A DNA stretch of 64,000 nt from Schlesneria sp. DSM 10557 (GCF_041860085.1 NZ_CP124747.1:4154001-4218000); one strand, 5' to 3'; counted from the stretch's first letter, positions 19,501 to 25,965 are shown. Notes: a model not told the origin generated them from the sequence alone. Translations and numbers: made by a program.

Positions 19501-20788
19501 CCACTTCGATATTGTTTCGCAAGTACAAGGTCAGGACGACTGGCAGGTATTGGACTCATGGGCAAGTACGGGCTTTCCCGGTTCACGGGTAGATGTTGCA
19601 CTTTGGCTAAGCGACAACGCGCTCGCTTGCCAAGATGGTCTGGGAATTCGACAGCTCGAATTGACGGGACGAGGGTACTCACGGCTTCACTGGCCCTTGA
19701 GTAACGTCGAACGGCCATCCATGTTTCGTCATGCGGGCCACATCATTTACGGACAGACCGATTCACAAATCGTCGTTTGCGTGGAAGGCAACTCGGAAGG
19801 ACCGCGATTCACTCCACCTGGCGAGGAATCTGGCATTCAGAGAATCGCTGACTGGCAAGTCCAGCAGTCAGGACGCGATCGACCAGTTTCGTTGCAGGCC
19901 ACGGACTCAAAAGATCGTCCCATCTTGCTCGGCGATGCGACCTCCGCGGGTCAGAAACCCCTCGGTGCTCTTCTGATCGATCGCGTCCAACTGCTTGGCA
20001 ACTTCAAGGCGCATCCGGCATTGGTGCTGCCCGCTGGAGTGCAATGGCTCGACGAGCATGGAGCATTTCTGGAGGCGGGTGAAGAAGTGCGGGCGATTCT
20101 TGCGAACGGCAACCTACGAGTACTCGGTTCACCGAAAGGCGATTTGGTCCTTGTATCGGACCATGCGAACGACAGAGCAATTCATGTCGATCAATTGCTT
20201 CATCTCGGCTCTTGCGAGTCGGAGGCTGTCGATAGCCTTTATATTGGCGAAGACGACGACTGGCGAGTTTTTCGGAACAATGATCAGGAACTCGTTTTGG
20301 AACGTCCCGTTGCAACCATCCAGGGCCGGCAGGTGGACCACATCAAAGGCGACGACATCTTTTCTAATGGCGGTCAACTGTCTTTCGATAGCGTGCTGTC
20401 AGTTGCCCAGAATCCTGATGACGGTAGCACTCTACTGATCTCAACGGAGCGGGCAGTTGAAGTTGTTCGGTTCACACCCAACGGTCCAGTGATGCAAGTC
20501 AGCCAACTTGGAAAAGTGGAGTTTCAGCAACGAAAAGACCGCAATTCTCTGTCAGTTTCCTGGGACGGAGAGGCCGAGATGAACCTCAAGTTTGGAGACC
20601 AACTCCTGCACCTTTCTGTTCCCCCGAAGCGGAAGCAAGGCCACGAGACGTCGCGTTCAAACTGGTCACTTCCGCGCGCTATTCAAGCAGGTCGCAGAGC
20701 ATGGATCGTTGAGCCAACCGGAGTTCATTGGGTTGAAACTGACGATCGTTGGATCGCTCTCCGTCGCAAAATGGAAGTGGAAAGATAG
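10511..20788 (+). CDS. Giant membrane-anchored beta-propeller protein (3425 aa)
   Basis: A single uninterrupted frame of 3425 codons starts right after the previous stop. Four hydrophobic segments lie near residues 13-32, 47-63, 69-91 and 104-122. A positively charged stretch (RFLARRDLRREPR) and a helical region follow to ~430, then a fifth span at ~455-478. The positive-inside rule places the remaining ~2900 residues outside the cytoplasm. That part is a long series of beta-rich units with WD/Kelch-like four-strand rhythm, for example LWVAAGEHDQ, LWASTETGRLYQYDDKRW, LWISDTKNGVTRL and LWRWTDSDGTLTR. At ~300-400 residues per propeller it could fold into seven to ten propellers (estimate). No catalytic motif is evident. 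It is the likely propeller component of a MoxR-linked ternary system. Base composition looks lower in G+C than in the genes beyond 26 kb. Confidence 0.92.
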   Translation: MRTQQTPTWTSRACGVFAVATGVTCLHAVSFLPGFCDWAATDLLHGWSAVLVADVAIILVFAAPLRSGLGVLPLGLGVLCGGTIWWLWFALFHTDLLSRNDQYFTVLVAMIPAVILGKALLGPSLLRFLARRDLRREPRASALLRLARAIMLGPERGHLCRDQHHWWHWLFQTYNWARCSLRIGPSRSCAIEKAIEDGIDYESSRLRRLLDMEAAGTPPIADQADRAAAAGAAYLELVAIMDETALSDQVSESTWMRRFLAVWDLIRFAERIQQKEFSKARAELLLGVERLSSPIPILFEMVRAARSENPRFALIRRVSEKVAGNPNLSEQLAALLLADLLVDLEHATWALGLVDEMVSGGVVEWMHPTLERIRLRAEQQILRHEVSLEASDIFARYAQCEHSAVIADAPLCSRAITNISASRFNVTRIPPRRGTRGLPAIARPLFDPGPGRGFATASLLAITIFAAILVTTWVPFGQALKPLADLHRQIDYHEHPLTSVAINPNDRSLLITSLGGGLHHVDTHTFRIRTERPDNGGPSTNFLTDVAVSEEGRIAVLTADGAKATASGLDVQSTNGWKRLISPQGVSGLSAKEISFIGANGADKVLLAGSRVLRYRTAQRELTELIHDNQGPPIHGRIVAVASSPTDANRLWVAAGEHDQPSTRVLELSLRDDGRYSTQDITGNALPTETIKHLATGADRLWASTETGRLYQYDDKRWKLRIDGDTGLDLGAVRYAIVGAGDPPALWLTDRAASGEIRSIRARILPSQGILPSRPWRRVQLGAGNVPRSPDLRLGDHDGTPAAWFDTVRQEHVLAVPGRNGGLWCFRASLELPESVDQATLKAEQILTPGERICSIDHRGQKLVCLLETLNGTQRRLAIESIDAISDGLESATVVQQSVMPDENVFGGARILSLRHQQAEKRFDLLTDRGRILTYDLSRHGLTTSSGTQLVDRVGAPIGPLRSVDSDDGKLVAVDEQSRLVEVVLPSRLDEENALPAKILFEPSKIAPSVNLEPVKVATEPDGIDILMAEPGSTLGVPWRLKASSLQNRENGAGSEKRSLVEWVPLPVEKPLQIASLTRLQDGGRIGPQLATDQSGQLLWRDTSGWKKVEKSLAGGTEIVPAVGATFGQDSEGLKRIALTAQGPVLVEALWTTPPSILRFPITAIAAMRGANPQKSPVCVVVGHAGGLAQYDLTSRKWRALVTAAATNWSFISTENEQGVCEHIWAIKIENGKTISQAILVKGDQADIVANSEIAEARGAGNSLGLLFSDGHVAVATPDRVIKTLVHEKSSAVGDAKLRRLALADRIYSIDTTGRLLSATKDTLQWRVEDQLKEGVPYRDLETTSDGALLLVSDDGKVLRHTQGRTQELGVFAHQVERLDTAIAAADIKTGRLEVLDRQGLRSEILAGGRSPAVQIGDHVIAALSDGDDLFIAGPSGAVWRDPNQRRSIPVLNGDLIDRFEKLGPHRIAWKKTQPFLLTVGAAPKLTKLGDPGTEVVLAPDSTLWISDTKNGVTRLKPVNGANTGLFDAESLLGNKVTQAAPLSDGHFVLQGKFGELLIYEAAKRRIRQLANANELPSEWRFAIIAKQVFIISSSAKQQDSVYRVDSNPIALRLLEKNASRVVEYSNGLAWFDDTGSLRHIDAQGKDQILIRLPLKQRSADAALQVTQVLAGDDNSLWVHAGSTAFEYRVKEGGVAQQLSNVNELVRVGTQAAAIRKSPNTPKQLIALGAKLNLLASAFEGARGGADSVLTWRSANGTLSIEHLGDDAKVYQKSVTLLSRLASNATNRIAAADSRKLFCRTDQGVIVAYDVIEGGWSTLPKLGAGWEALGQMGELIIAKRQTAAGADVMTLKPSGQLQDIWNVPGTAWFLDNGFIGLIRDGNNVVRIVKQHLDGSTELIGQYNRLSVPFAPERSFVVESKSLKAALVRTSDAAGKSSEIFVVRADQSATRLAEIKLPPLLTKLQVFTQSGEFLFLDSGNCLVRINATSGETKVGTEMFDGLGVLGEEVVTIRRTMKPEPGVSIYRLRDGKDIGSLLSEEDRGQLSRVTEFQFVVDRTRQLLTVKMGDGVLEQPGTGNNRVTVLSLSDDNPRFENIATTDLLNKSSQLPLQYGRTGMLPVMGRRLDQDGWFADHAVLKIAAKSINSDLRNVVPLEMRDGQRISLPIKNNISTAPPEGLGGFALIDGELRSKDGQIRFGRIVVDGMKFACDAWVDALPFKKSEFFSLDQFGQLWRWTDSDGTLTRQFVAQPTSVRTSRARRMALTAEDNSALVLLDEKSAPFARILPDGKVDVVNQDVATIDSPAQRSGQWGPIAWERTTDKTTKRSSHIMSLVISDGSSKSTMPIHMTSSGLNVDTPVGLKAIEDDKQPWLHLGRAADGREVVCPPIADSRLLQMRLVSKFSPALKPVEFRSGSFQFVPRDDSWEVQIDGKRIDLVSGRLAVDTVLGATSVLSAGGTELFLRTAQPRVLVRQRWGRDMALGMPELFATPGEIRSLRTWRGELVVQTTDSNWYSLHDGQWTPTAPEWQATVGEPSRWKFSPDHKVLNWSNQPIPLLNGKAGFALASDVVTEATESDGAPKIRQGPNGDIVFTSASGDWLSWRQGQIVAVPTEDVPPRVSAEIELLESRIRVPKRGGDDGVYRLMSEVDSSAALPMKLVDGRLPHHQAEKLLSWDKDGLQVQLASKHGNWSFDGQSLREGKSPLFSTAPIASPNTSPDYDRHVAIELRKDRWLRWTQQDRSWQFEFAASKSATSADAVLGSLTESGFPIDNPAEVRPLELRDDRIRFAFRSQLWSRSLANSIVDFAKEGELPFGPQTAPGLDLETGRCTLLAREVMPNMADPMLGVFSPDGRYDAASSAVASVQRTDLTLALRLQQRSPALLDFEVLRDGTRWKTPFENPRGVLERDQRLLVLNEEGTSLGVWDRTGRLFGLVTTNARITAFWRQGNRVFARQAMSDEESVVELREQDNGLPQVVPVDLPDNETAITTDAFAVRRSFQDGHFDIVSQVQGQDDWQVLDSWASTGFPGSRVDVALWLSDNALACQDGLGIRQLELTGRGYSRLHWPLSNVERPSMFRHAGHIIYGQTDSQIVVCVEGNSEGPRFTPPGEESGIQRIADWQVQQSGRDRPVSLQATDSKDRPILLGDATSAGQKPLGALLIDRVQLLGNFKAHPALVLPAGVQWLDEHGAFLEAGEEVRAILANGNLRVLGSPKGDLVLVSDHANDRAIHVDQLLHLGSCESEAVDSLYIGEDDDWRVFRNNDQELVLERPVATIQGRQVDHIKGDDIFSNGGQLSFDSVLSVAQNPDDGSTLLISTERAVEVVRFTPNGPVMQVSQLGKVEFQQRKDRNSLSVSWDGEAEMNLKFGDQLLHLSVPPKRKQGHETSRSNWSLPRAIQAGRRAWIVEPTGVHWVETDDRWIALRRKMEVER

Positions 20789-20829
20789 CATGCATTTCGG
20801 CAAGATTTTGTTTTTGTGCGGCGTCAACA

Positions 20830-22134
20830 TCACGAACGCACAGTTTTTCGCATTGCAGCAGCGAATTTTAGCAACGTGTCGAAGCGGTCGTTTGGGCGTT
20901 CTGCGACGCTCCATTGAAGGGCCTCGACGACTGCTTGTAAGCCGATCTCTTCATGGAGATGCGCCGCTTTCCGCGTAAGGTCGGCTGCGAACGGTACTGT
21001 GATGGAGCTCGCGTGACTGTCAGCGAGATGGCGACAGCCGCTTAGATAGGCAAGAGTGGCCGAGCGGCCGTCTGGGAACTGTGCAGAGACAAGGTCATCA
21101 ACTGTTTCGCCCATTAACGCGAGAACGATCGCTCCAACTAAGAACACTTGTGACGGTTCCGGCTTGGACAAGTCCGCCGCGTCCGCCAACCCGAGCTCAA
21201 CTCCACGCCATTCCGGAAGTAACCCACGACCGGGAATCACGGCCGTAGGATCAAGTAACTGCGTGAATCGCTGTCCCGGACTCCAATCGAACGCAATCCA
21301 AGAAGGGGAAAGGTCCAAGACATGGATACCGTGTGCATTGAGCGCGTCAAGTATGCCACAGAGCGATATGCCCAGTTCAACACATTCGCGAGGTGAGAGG
21401 CATTCGCCGCCCCGAACGCGATCTGCCAGTGTTCGCCTCGTGACCTCGGGTTGCAAAAATGCAATGCCGCAGGCGGCCTCATCTTCCATGTGCAGCAAAA
21501 CACGAGCGACCTGCGAAGATACCGTCGTTCTCTGAAGATACTGAGCTGTTTCAATCCGCTTTTTCCAGCATTTCTCTGCTTCGGTCGAAGTTGCTGCATC
21601 ATCAGATGGAATCAGCACGAACCCAAAATTCAAATCCTGCTCGTCGGCCCCGACCACAGCGTAGGCATCGACCCATCGCGATGACCAACGATGCTGCGGC
21701 AGTGTCCAACGGGAGAAAGGCGGCAACGATCCGTTTCCCGACTGTAATCGTTCACGAACGCCTACGACGAATTCAGGCCATGACAGCGGCAGAGGAGGGA
21801 GTGACGAAGATGGCTCTGTAACGATCGAGTAGGAATCGGGAACCTTTGGCGGCTCTGGCAAAAGCGGCAATTCATCAACCGCTGCCAGTCCAAGTTCACT
21901 GAGCCAAGAGTTCAGTTCGGCAACCGTCTCACTCGTAAGATTGTTTGCAAGCCGATTGATTCTCGAAGACGGCCCATAAAGGCGAAGCGTCTCTAAGAGA
22001 CGTACAACACTAGAGGAACGCTCCCGCTTTGCCTCATCGGGATCAAGTCGATCAAGAATGGCCCACAACGCGTTCCGAAGTTGGTCGACATGAGGCATGA
22101 AATGGTTTCGTTGTGGCTGAGCGCAATTACCCAT
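20830..22134 (-). CDS. Degenerate protein kinase (pseudokinase) facing the operon
   Basis: 434 residues; ATG at 22134, with an alternative ATG at 22098, and neither has a clear ribosome site. The N-terminal ~170 residues are helical and Pro-rich. The rest follows a Ser/Thr kinase fold: hinge-like ARVLLHMEDEAACGIAFL, an alphaE-like helix (ECVELGISLCGILDALNAHG), a catalytic-loop equivalent HVLDLSPSWIAF, then QLLDPTAV in the DFG place, and an end segment ERPNDRFDTLLKF. Compared with HRDLKPSNI..DFG, the Arg, Lys and Asn are lost and DFG reads LDP. No glycine loop or clear beta-3 Lys is visible, so catalysis is doubtful. It is convergent with the giant propeller gene, 41 bases apart. A binding or sensing role in the same system is inferred from position. 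Confidence 0.8.
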   Translation of the reverse strand: MGNCAQPQRNHFMPHVDQLRNALWAILDRLDPDEAKRERSSSVVRLLETLRLYGPSSRINRLANNLTSETVAELNSWLSELGLAAVDELPLLPEPPKVPDSYSIVTEPSSSLPPLPLSWPEFVVGVRERLQSGNGSLPPFSRWTLPQHRWSSRWVDAYAVVGADEQDLNFGFVLIPSDDAATSTEAEKCWKKRIETAQYLQRTTVSSQVARVLLHMEDEAACGIAFLQPEVTRRTLADRVRGGECLSPRECVELGISLCGILDALNAHGIHVLDLSPSWIAFDWSPGQRFTQLLDPTAVIPGRGLLPEWRGVELGLADAADLSKPEPSQVFLVGAIVLALMGETVDDLVSAQFPDGRSATLAYLSGCRHLADSHASSITVPFAADLTRKAAHLHEEIGLQAVVEALQWSVAERPNDRFDTLLKFAAAMRKTVRS

Positions 22135-22482
22135 AAATGGTTAATTCCGGCGTGGCTAGAATTAGTCGGCTTCTACCAGGACGTTCTGGCTTCGTGCTGT
22201 TCAGAGAGAGGCATCCGAACATCGTGATAGAAGCGCGGGATTGCAGATCTTTTCGACATATTGGAATCTACCGACACGAACAAATTTCAAGTCTTGGCCT
22301 GTTGTGTTGTTAGTTGATTCGTGCTCGTTCAATCAGAGTATGCGATTTTTCAAAGCCGCTGCAACTTACGCGGGAGGATAGATTTCTTTGGCCTCGGAGC
22401 CATCGCGACCATGAGGTCGCTGACGATTTCAAGGACAGTTCAACATCTTAAACTGGATTCGTCAGAAAGGATCGTTGGATGC
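22135..22482. other. Intergenic spacer, nothing recognised
   Basis: 348 bases between the pseudokinase start and the outer end of the older insertion-element remnant. It probably contains the promoter of the pseudokinase gene on the - strand. No gene, tRNA or clear hairpin terminator is seen. Confidence 0.5.
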
Positions 22483-22638
22483 CTAACAGCCTGTTGAACA
22501 TTCCGTGAATATGGGATTGTCGCTGTCATTTTCACGCTGCCGAGAAATTGCCACTGACCGGTTCAGAATGCCAGGCAAGCGGCCTGTATGGCGCAACGTC
22601 GCTTCTGATCACTGCAGTGAGGGTGGTCTGCCATGGTT

Positions 22639-22642
22639 GAAA
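22639..22642. repeat. Left target-site duplication GAAA
   Basis: GAAA lies directly before the left inverted repeat of the IS3-type element. The same four bases follow the right end at 23904-23907. Confidence 0.65.
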
Positions 22643-22664
22643 TGTACCACCAGTAATGAGAGTC
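22643..22664 (+). repeat. Left terminal inverted repeat of the IS3-type element
   Basis: 22 bases starting TGTACC. They pair with 23882-23903 with five mismatches, and the inner half (AGAGTC) is identical. Confidence 0.7.
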
Positions 22665-22695
22665 TTTTTGCCGAATTAAGGCAAGGAGATTGGAG

Positions 22696-22983
22696 ATGCC
22701 GAAAGGTGTTGGAAAACGTCACAGCGCGGCTCAGATCGTGGAGAAGCTGCGTGATTGTGATGCGATGCTAAAGTCAGGTAAGTCGGTTTCGGAGTTGGTT
22801 CAACACCTCGGGATCAGCGAGCAGACTTACTACCGTTGGCGGAGCAAGTACGGCGGTATGAGTTCAGACGAAGCGAAGCGTCTGAAGGAGCTGGAAACAG
22901 AGAACGCGCGGCTGAAGAAGCTTCTGGCTGAAGCGGAGTTGGACAAGACGATGCTGAAAGAGATCGCCTCGGGAAACTGGTGA
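22696..22983 (+). CDS. IS3-type transposase OrfA
   Basis: 95 residues from the ATG at 22696, preceded by AAGGAG at 22683-22688. It carries a helix-turn-helix (VSELVQHLGISEQTYYRWRS) that would bind the element ends, then a leucine-zipper-like segment (LKELETENARLKKLLAEAE) and the conserved tail LDKTMLKEIASGNW. The stop overlaps the GTG of orfB (GGTGAG), as in IS407-group elements where OrfB is made by coupling or frameshift. The full family length is present. Confidence 0.88.
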   Translation: MPKGVGKRHSAAQIVEKLRDCDAMLKSGKSVSELVQHLGISEQTYYRWRSKYGGMSSDEAKRLKELETENARLKKLLAEAELDKTMLKEIASGNW

Positions 22984-23883
22984 GCCCTTCCCGCAAGCGT
23001 GAAGCTGTGGACCATCTGGAGAGCTCGTTTTCGGTCAGTGAACGTCGCGCGTGCCGTGTGTTGAGCCAGCCGCGCAGTAGTCACCGTTATGAACGGCAAC
23101 CCTCTTGTGACGAAGGGCGGCTGTTATCCCGGATTCACGAGTTGGTTCTTCAGCACCCGCGTTTCGGGTATCGCCGGATCACGGTTCTGTTGCAGCGGGT
23201 AGGGTTTGAAGCCGGGTTTGATCGTGTGTATCGGCTGTGGCGTCGCGAAGGTCTCAAGGTGCAGAAAAAAGCCACGAAAGAAGCGACGTCTCGGTGCCAG
23301 TGTGAATCGCTGCAATCGCGTTCGTGTGGAGCGGAAGAACCATGTCTGGGCGTGGGATTTCATCTTCGATCGAACGTCGAACGGGACCAGCCTGAAGTGG
23401 TTGAGCGTGGTCGATGAATTCACTCGCGAATGTTTGTGTTTGAAGGTGGCTCGCCGGATGACAAGCGAGGACATCATCGAGGTGTTGCGCGGCCTGTTTG
23501 TGGCTCACGGTGTACCGGCACATATCCGGAGTGACAACGGACCGGAGTTTATTGCCAAAGCGTTGCGGAATTGGCGGGAGCGGTCATCGGTGGGGCCGCT
23601 GTACATCGAGCCTGGTTCACCGTGGGAGAATGGCTACGCGGAGAGTTTTCATTCGAAGGTGCGGGATGAGTTTCTGGCCTGCGAAGTGTTTGAATCACTG
23701 CGTTCAGCGACGAGCCTGGGCCTGTCGTGGCGACGTCAGTACAACGAAGTGCGACCTCACAGTTCGCGTGGGTATCAGACCCCGGCGGAGTTCGCGCGAA
23801 CGTGCGGTCCTTCCGCTACGGCTCCGGCGAAGACGCCTGCGCCTCCGCTCCAGGCCCACACGTTCAGCCCCCTACAGACCTGA
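22980..23883 (+). pseudogene. IS3-type transposase OrfB, frameshifted
   Basis: The N-terminal part (SVSERRACRVLSQPRSSHRY…RVYRLWRREGLKVQKK) reads from the GTG at 22980. The C-terminal integrase core reads in the +1 frame (RKKPRKKRRLGAS…VWAWDFIFDRTSNG). The switch falls at a run of six A (23265-23270); with five A the two halves would join as one typical OrfB. The DDE residues are visible in the downstream frame: D in WAWDF, D in RSDNGPEF, E in GYAESFHSKVRDE. A one-base insertion is the simplest explanation. Transcript slippage at the A-run could restore a little full-length product. Confidence 0.85.
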
Positions 23884-23907
23884 CTCTTATTACAACTGGT
23901 ACGGAAA
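23882..23907 (-). repeat. Right terminal inverted repeat plus GAAA duplication
   Basis: The repeat spans 23882-23903 and overlaps the stop codon of orfB. GAAA at 23904-23907 copies the left flank. The terminal base is C instead of the usual T, a possible decay mark. Confidence 0.65.
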
Positions 23908-24260
23908 TCACCGGCAGGCCAAGGGGTTTGGAGCGAACGATACACTGCAATGATGGCTCCCAACGCCCCCTGACCGTGTGCAGCGGCCTCGGTTTGCCCA
24001 TTCACATCTTGAGCATAGGATTCCCAGGTTCCGAGTGGCGGCCGCCATCAGGTGACGTTTGTTGATCTTGGTCAGGCCTCTCAGCCATGTCCGGCGAGAT
24101 CCCCCGGTCTGCCAGATGTGAGCGAAGTTCCGCTCTACCTTCTCGCTGTGAGCACGTTGCGAGCTCTTTCCCTTCGCGCGACCGGTCAGCAGCCGATTCG
24201 TCTCGTGTCAGAATTCCCGCTGCTCTCTGATCCACGCTTTCCCAGCGACACCTCCAACTC
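23908..24260 (-). pseudogene. C-terminal remnant of a DDE transposase
   Basis: Read on the - strand, the segment encodes RAHSEKVERNFAHIWQTGG, then RRTWLRGLTKINKRHLM and AAATRNLGIL. This is the conserved C-terminal signature of planctomycete DDE (IS1182/IS4-like) transposases. After a frame change, GALGAIIAVYRSLQ follows. Upstream codons contain an in-frame stop, and about three quarters of a normal transposase is missing. The 3' end is cut by the IS3-type insertion, and the tail continues at 22642 and below. Confidence 0.7.
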
Positions 24261-24376
24261 CTCCAGATACGATCTTCTCCCCAGGCCGGTCGAGTGTATC
24301 AGAGACATTGTCTGTATGGAGTATTTTAACAGGCTGCTAACCGTTCAATTCTGCGATCCCGATTCCCCGGATTTTG

Positions 24377-25315
24377 TCACTCCTTGGTGGCCCCGACGAG
24401 GGTATGGGGGTAATTGGTTACGGTTTCCCAGGCGAGTTCTTGTAATGCGTGGTTGAACTTGTCGTTCCATGCTTCCCGCTTGGGGTTCTTCAGCATGTCT
24501 GGCAGGGGCAAGCCTACGGGGCTCTTTTCGTAGAGCACGGCGAAGTGGAGATAGGAATTCAGGGCTTCCAGTGGCGCGGACGGGTGGACCGGGTCTACGA
24601 ATAGCTCACTTTGCCTGGTCAGGCCGGGCCATTGCTGCTCGGCGATTTTGCTTCGTAGCGTCACCATCGCTTGAACGCTGGGGACGAGGGCAAGAATTTT
24701 CTTGCCGTTACCAAACTTTTCGTTGATGGCGTCGGCCTGCGCTTCACCCGCCTTGATGTTTCTCTGATTGTATCGCTTGAGTTGCTCGGTTGTTTTTTCT
24801 TTGTCGACGTTGTCGAAGGCCCCGTTGGGGAAGTCCTGATTATCGATGTCTCCCCCGCCCCAGGAAAGCTGGACGATGAATCGCATGTGGGGATTATGCT
24901 CCAGCCCCAGCTTGACGAAATTCTGGATCCCTTCATCGGGGAACGAAATGGGCGACATCACGAACACATCGACTTCGCCGGTTTTCAGGGCCTTTTTGGC
25001 CTCATTCTTGTCGTCGGCCAGGTTCCAGTGCTGAAGGGTCCGGGATGCACCGAGGGATTGAAGCCCGACCAGTTGATGACCCTTAATCCCTGCCGCTTCA
25101 GCCATCTCTCCCAGAGGTTTCGGAACGTACCACATCAAGCTGTGCGATGCGTAGAACACACGCAAGCCCTTCGGTGCCGCAGCGGGCGGATCTGGCTGGG
25201 TGACTCGTTCACTGCTTCCCACCTGTGCTGACAGTGGGCCGGGGATCGTGGCAGTCCACCCGATGAGGACGACTGCAGCGAAGAGACCCTGAGTGAGTCG
25301 GTTGAACTTCTTCAT
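24377..25315 (-). CDS. Secreted SGNH/GDSL-like hydrolase
   Basis: 312 residues from the ATG at 25315, with GGGGAACGGA upstream; a TTG at 25327 is an alternative. A signal peptide is evident (hydrophobic LFAAVVLIGWTATIPG followed by LSAQ). The first block VFYASHSLMW resembles the GNS/GHS nucleophile block of planctomycete SGNH-type proteins. A late DPVHPSAPLEALNSYLHF supplies the Asp-x-x-His pair expected for block V. The substrate is unknown and the serine is inferred. It is followed on the left by mobile-element debris and stands alone on its strand. Confidence 0.75.
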   Translation of the reverse strand: MKKFNRLTQGLFAAVVLIGWTATIPGPLSAQVGSSERVTQPDPPAAAPKGLRVFYASHSLMWYVPKPLGEMAEAAGIKGHQLVGLQSLGASRTLQHWNLADDKNEAKKALKTGEVDVFVMSPISFPDEGIQNFVKLGLEHNPHMRFIVQLSWGGGDIDNQDFPNGAFDNVDKEKTTEQLKRYNQRNIKAGEAQADAINEKFGNGKKILALVPSVQAMVTLRSKIAEQQWPGLTRQSELFVDPVHPSAPLEALNSYLHFAVLYEKSPVGLPLPDMLKNPKREAWNDKFNHALQELAWETVTNYPHTLVGATKE

Positions 25316-25965
25316 TCCGTTCCCCAATTCTGGAGGTTCGTCGATCGATGAAACCTTATGAATCCATCTTACGGACGAATAGGATTCGGAAGGAAATGAC
25401 TGAGACGTATTTTCCCGGTCGACTGTTGTGACTCGGATTTCGACCTGATACCGAAAGTACTCGTACCCCGTGCATCACTCAGGATTTCAGGTCCTCGCTT
25501 TGCCGATGGAGTGCGGCAGTGGTAGGTCAAGAACTGCACAAGGTAGCTGTCTTTGAAAACTGTCGCAGCATCTGGATGGATTTCTCTCAGCGGCGCTGAG
25601 AGTTTTGTCGGCGTAAGAACCACACGTTCGAACAAAGCACCGGCAAACCAAGTGGTGATTCAATAGTGTCTATCTCGACTGCTGCGACGCTGTCAACGTC
25701 GTGATCAGTGGAAATGGAAGTCACGTTCCAGTCAGGTGCCAAGGCCTGAGCCGTTGGTCGTATGGCGCGCCCGGTCCAAAATGCTTTTCTACCTCAACCC
25801 ACTTTCTTGATCTGAAGAGTGCTCTGGGGGGCCAGCACCCAACTTGATATTGCTCAAAATCGGGCGGGTGACTTCAATGCGGCGGCTTTTCGGGCGACTG
25901 TCTTACTTTTTGAGGCTTGGGCTGGCCGTGGCGGTCTTACTCGACGGGCGATTCCCCTTTCAGGT
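25316..25965. other. Spacer with little coding potential
   Basis: 650 bases between the SGNH-like gene and the next + strand gene. Apart from the possible nuclease fragment at 25512-25656, no gene or RNA is recognised. Confidence 0.45.
25512..25656 (-). pseudogene. Possible remnant of a YhcG/DUF1016-type nuclease
   Basis: On the - strand a short open stretch reads WFAGALFERVVLTPTKLSA then LREIHPDAATVFKDSYLVQFL. This looks like the linker before the PD-(D/E)XK nuclease domain in YhcG/DUF1016 proteins, which normally reads '…HPDA..VFKD.Y..EFL'. Neither the N-terminal half nor the nuclease domain can be followed, so only a fragment survives. The call rests on one short segment. Confidence 0.4.

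Larger units (their letters stand above)
22643..23903 (+). mobile_element. IS3-family (IS407-group-like) insertion sequence
   Basis: A 1261-base element with two overlapping transposase frames in IS3 order. The ends are 22-base imperfect inverted repeats (17 of 22 match) beginning TGTACCACCAGTAATGAG on the left and CGTACCAGTTGTAATAAG on the right, read inward. The direct repeat GAAA flanks both sides, and 4-base duplications fit the IS407 group. OrfA resembles IS407-type OrfA (…AEAELDKTMLKEIASGNW) and OrfB has the DDE core. A frameshift in orfB suggests this copy is inactive. Confidence 0.85.
22483..24340. mobile_element. Remnant of an older DDE insertion element, interrupted by an IS3-type element
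   Basis: The outer ends form an imperfect inverted repeat: CTAACAGCCTGTTGAA at 22483-22498 and its partner at 24325-24340 (13 of 16 match when read on the opposite strand). Between them, on the - strand, lies the C-terminal part of a DDE transposase. It is split by the IS3-type element at 22643-23903. Removing that insertion leaves only ~0.6 kb, far less than a full element, so most of the transposase has been lost. No target duplication is apparent at the outer ends. Confidence 0.65.
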
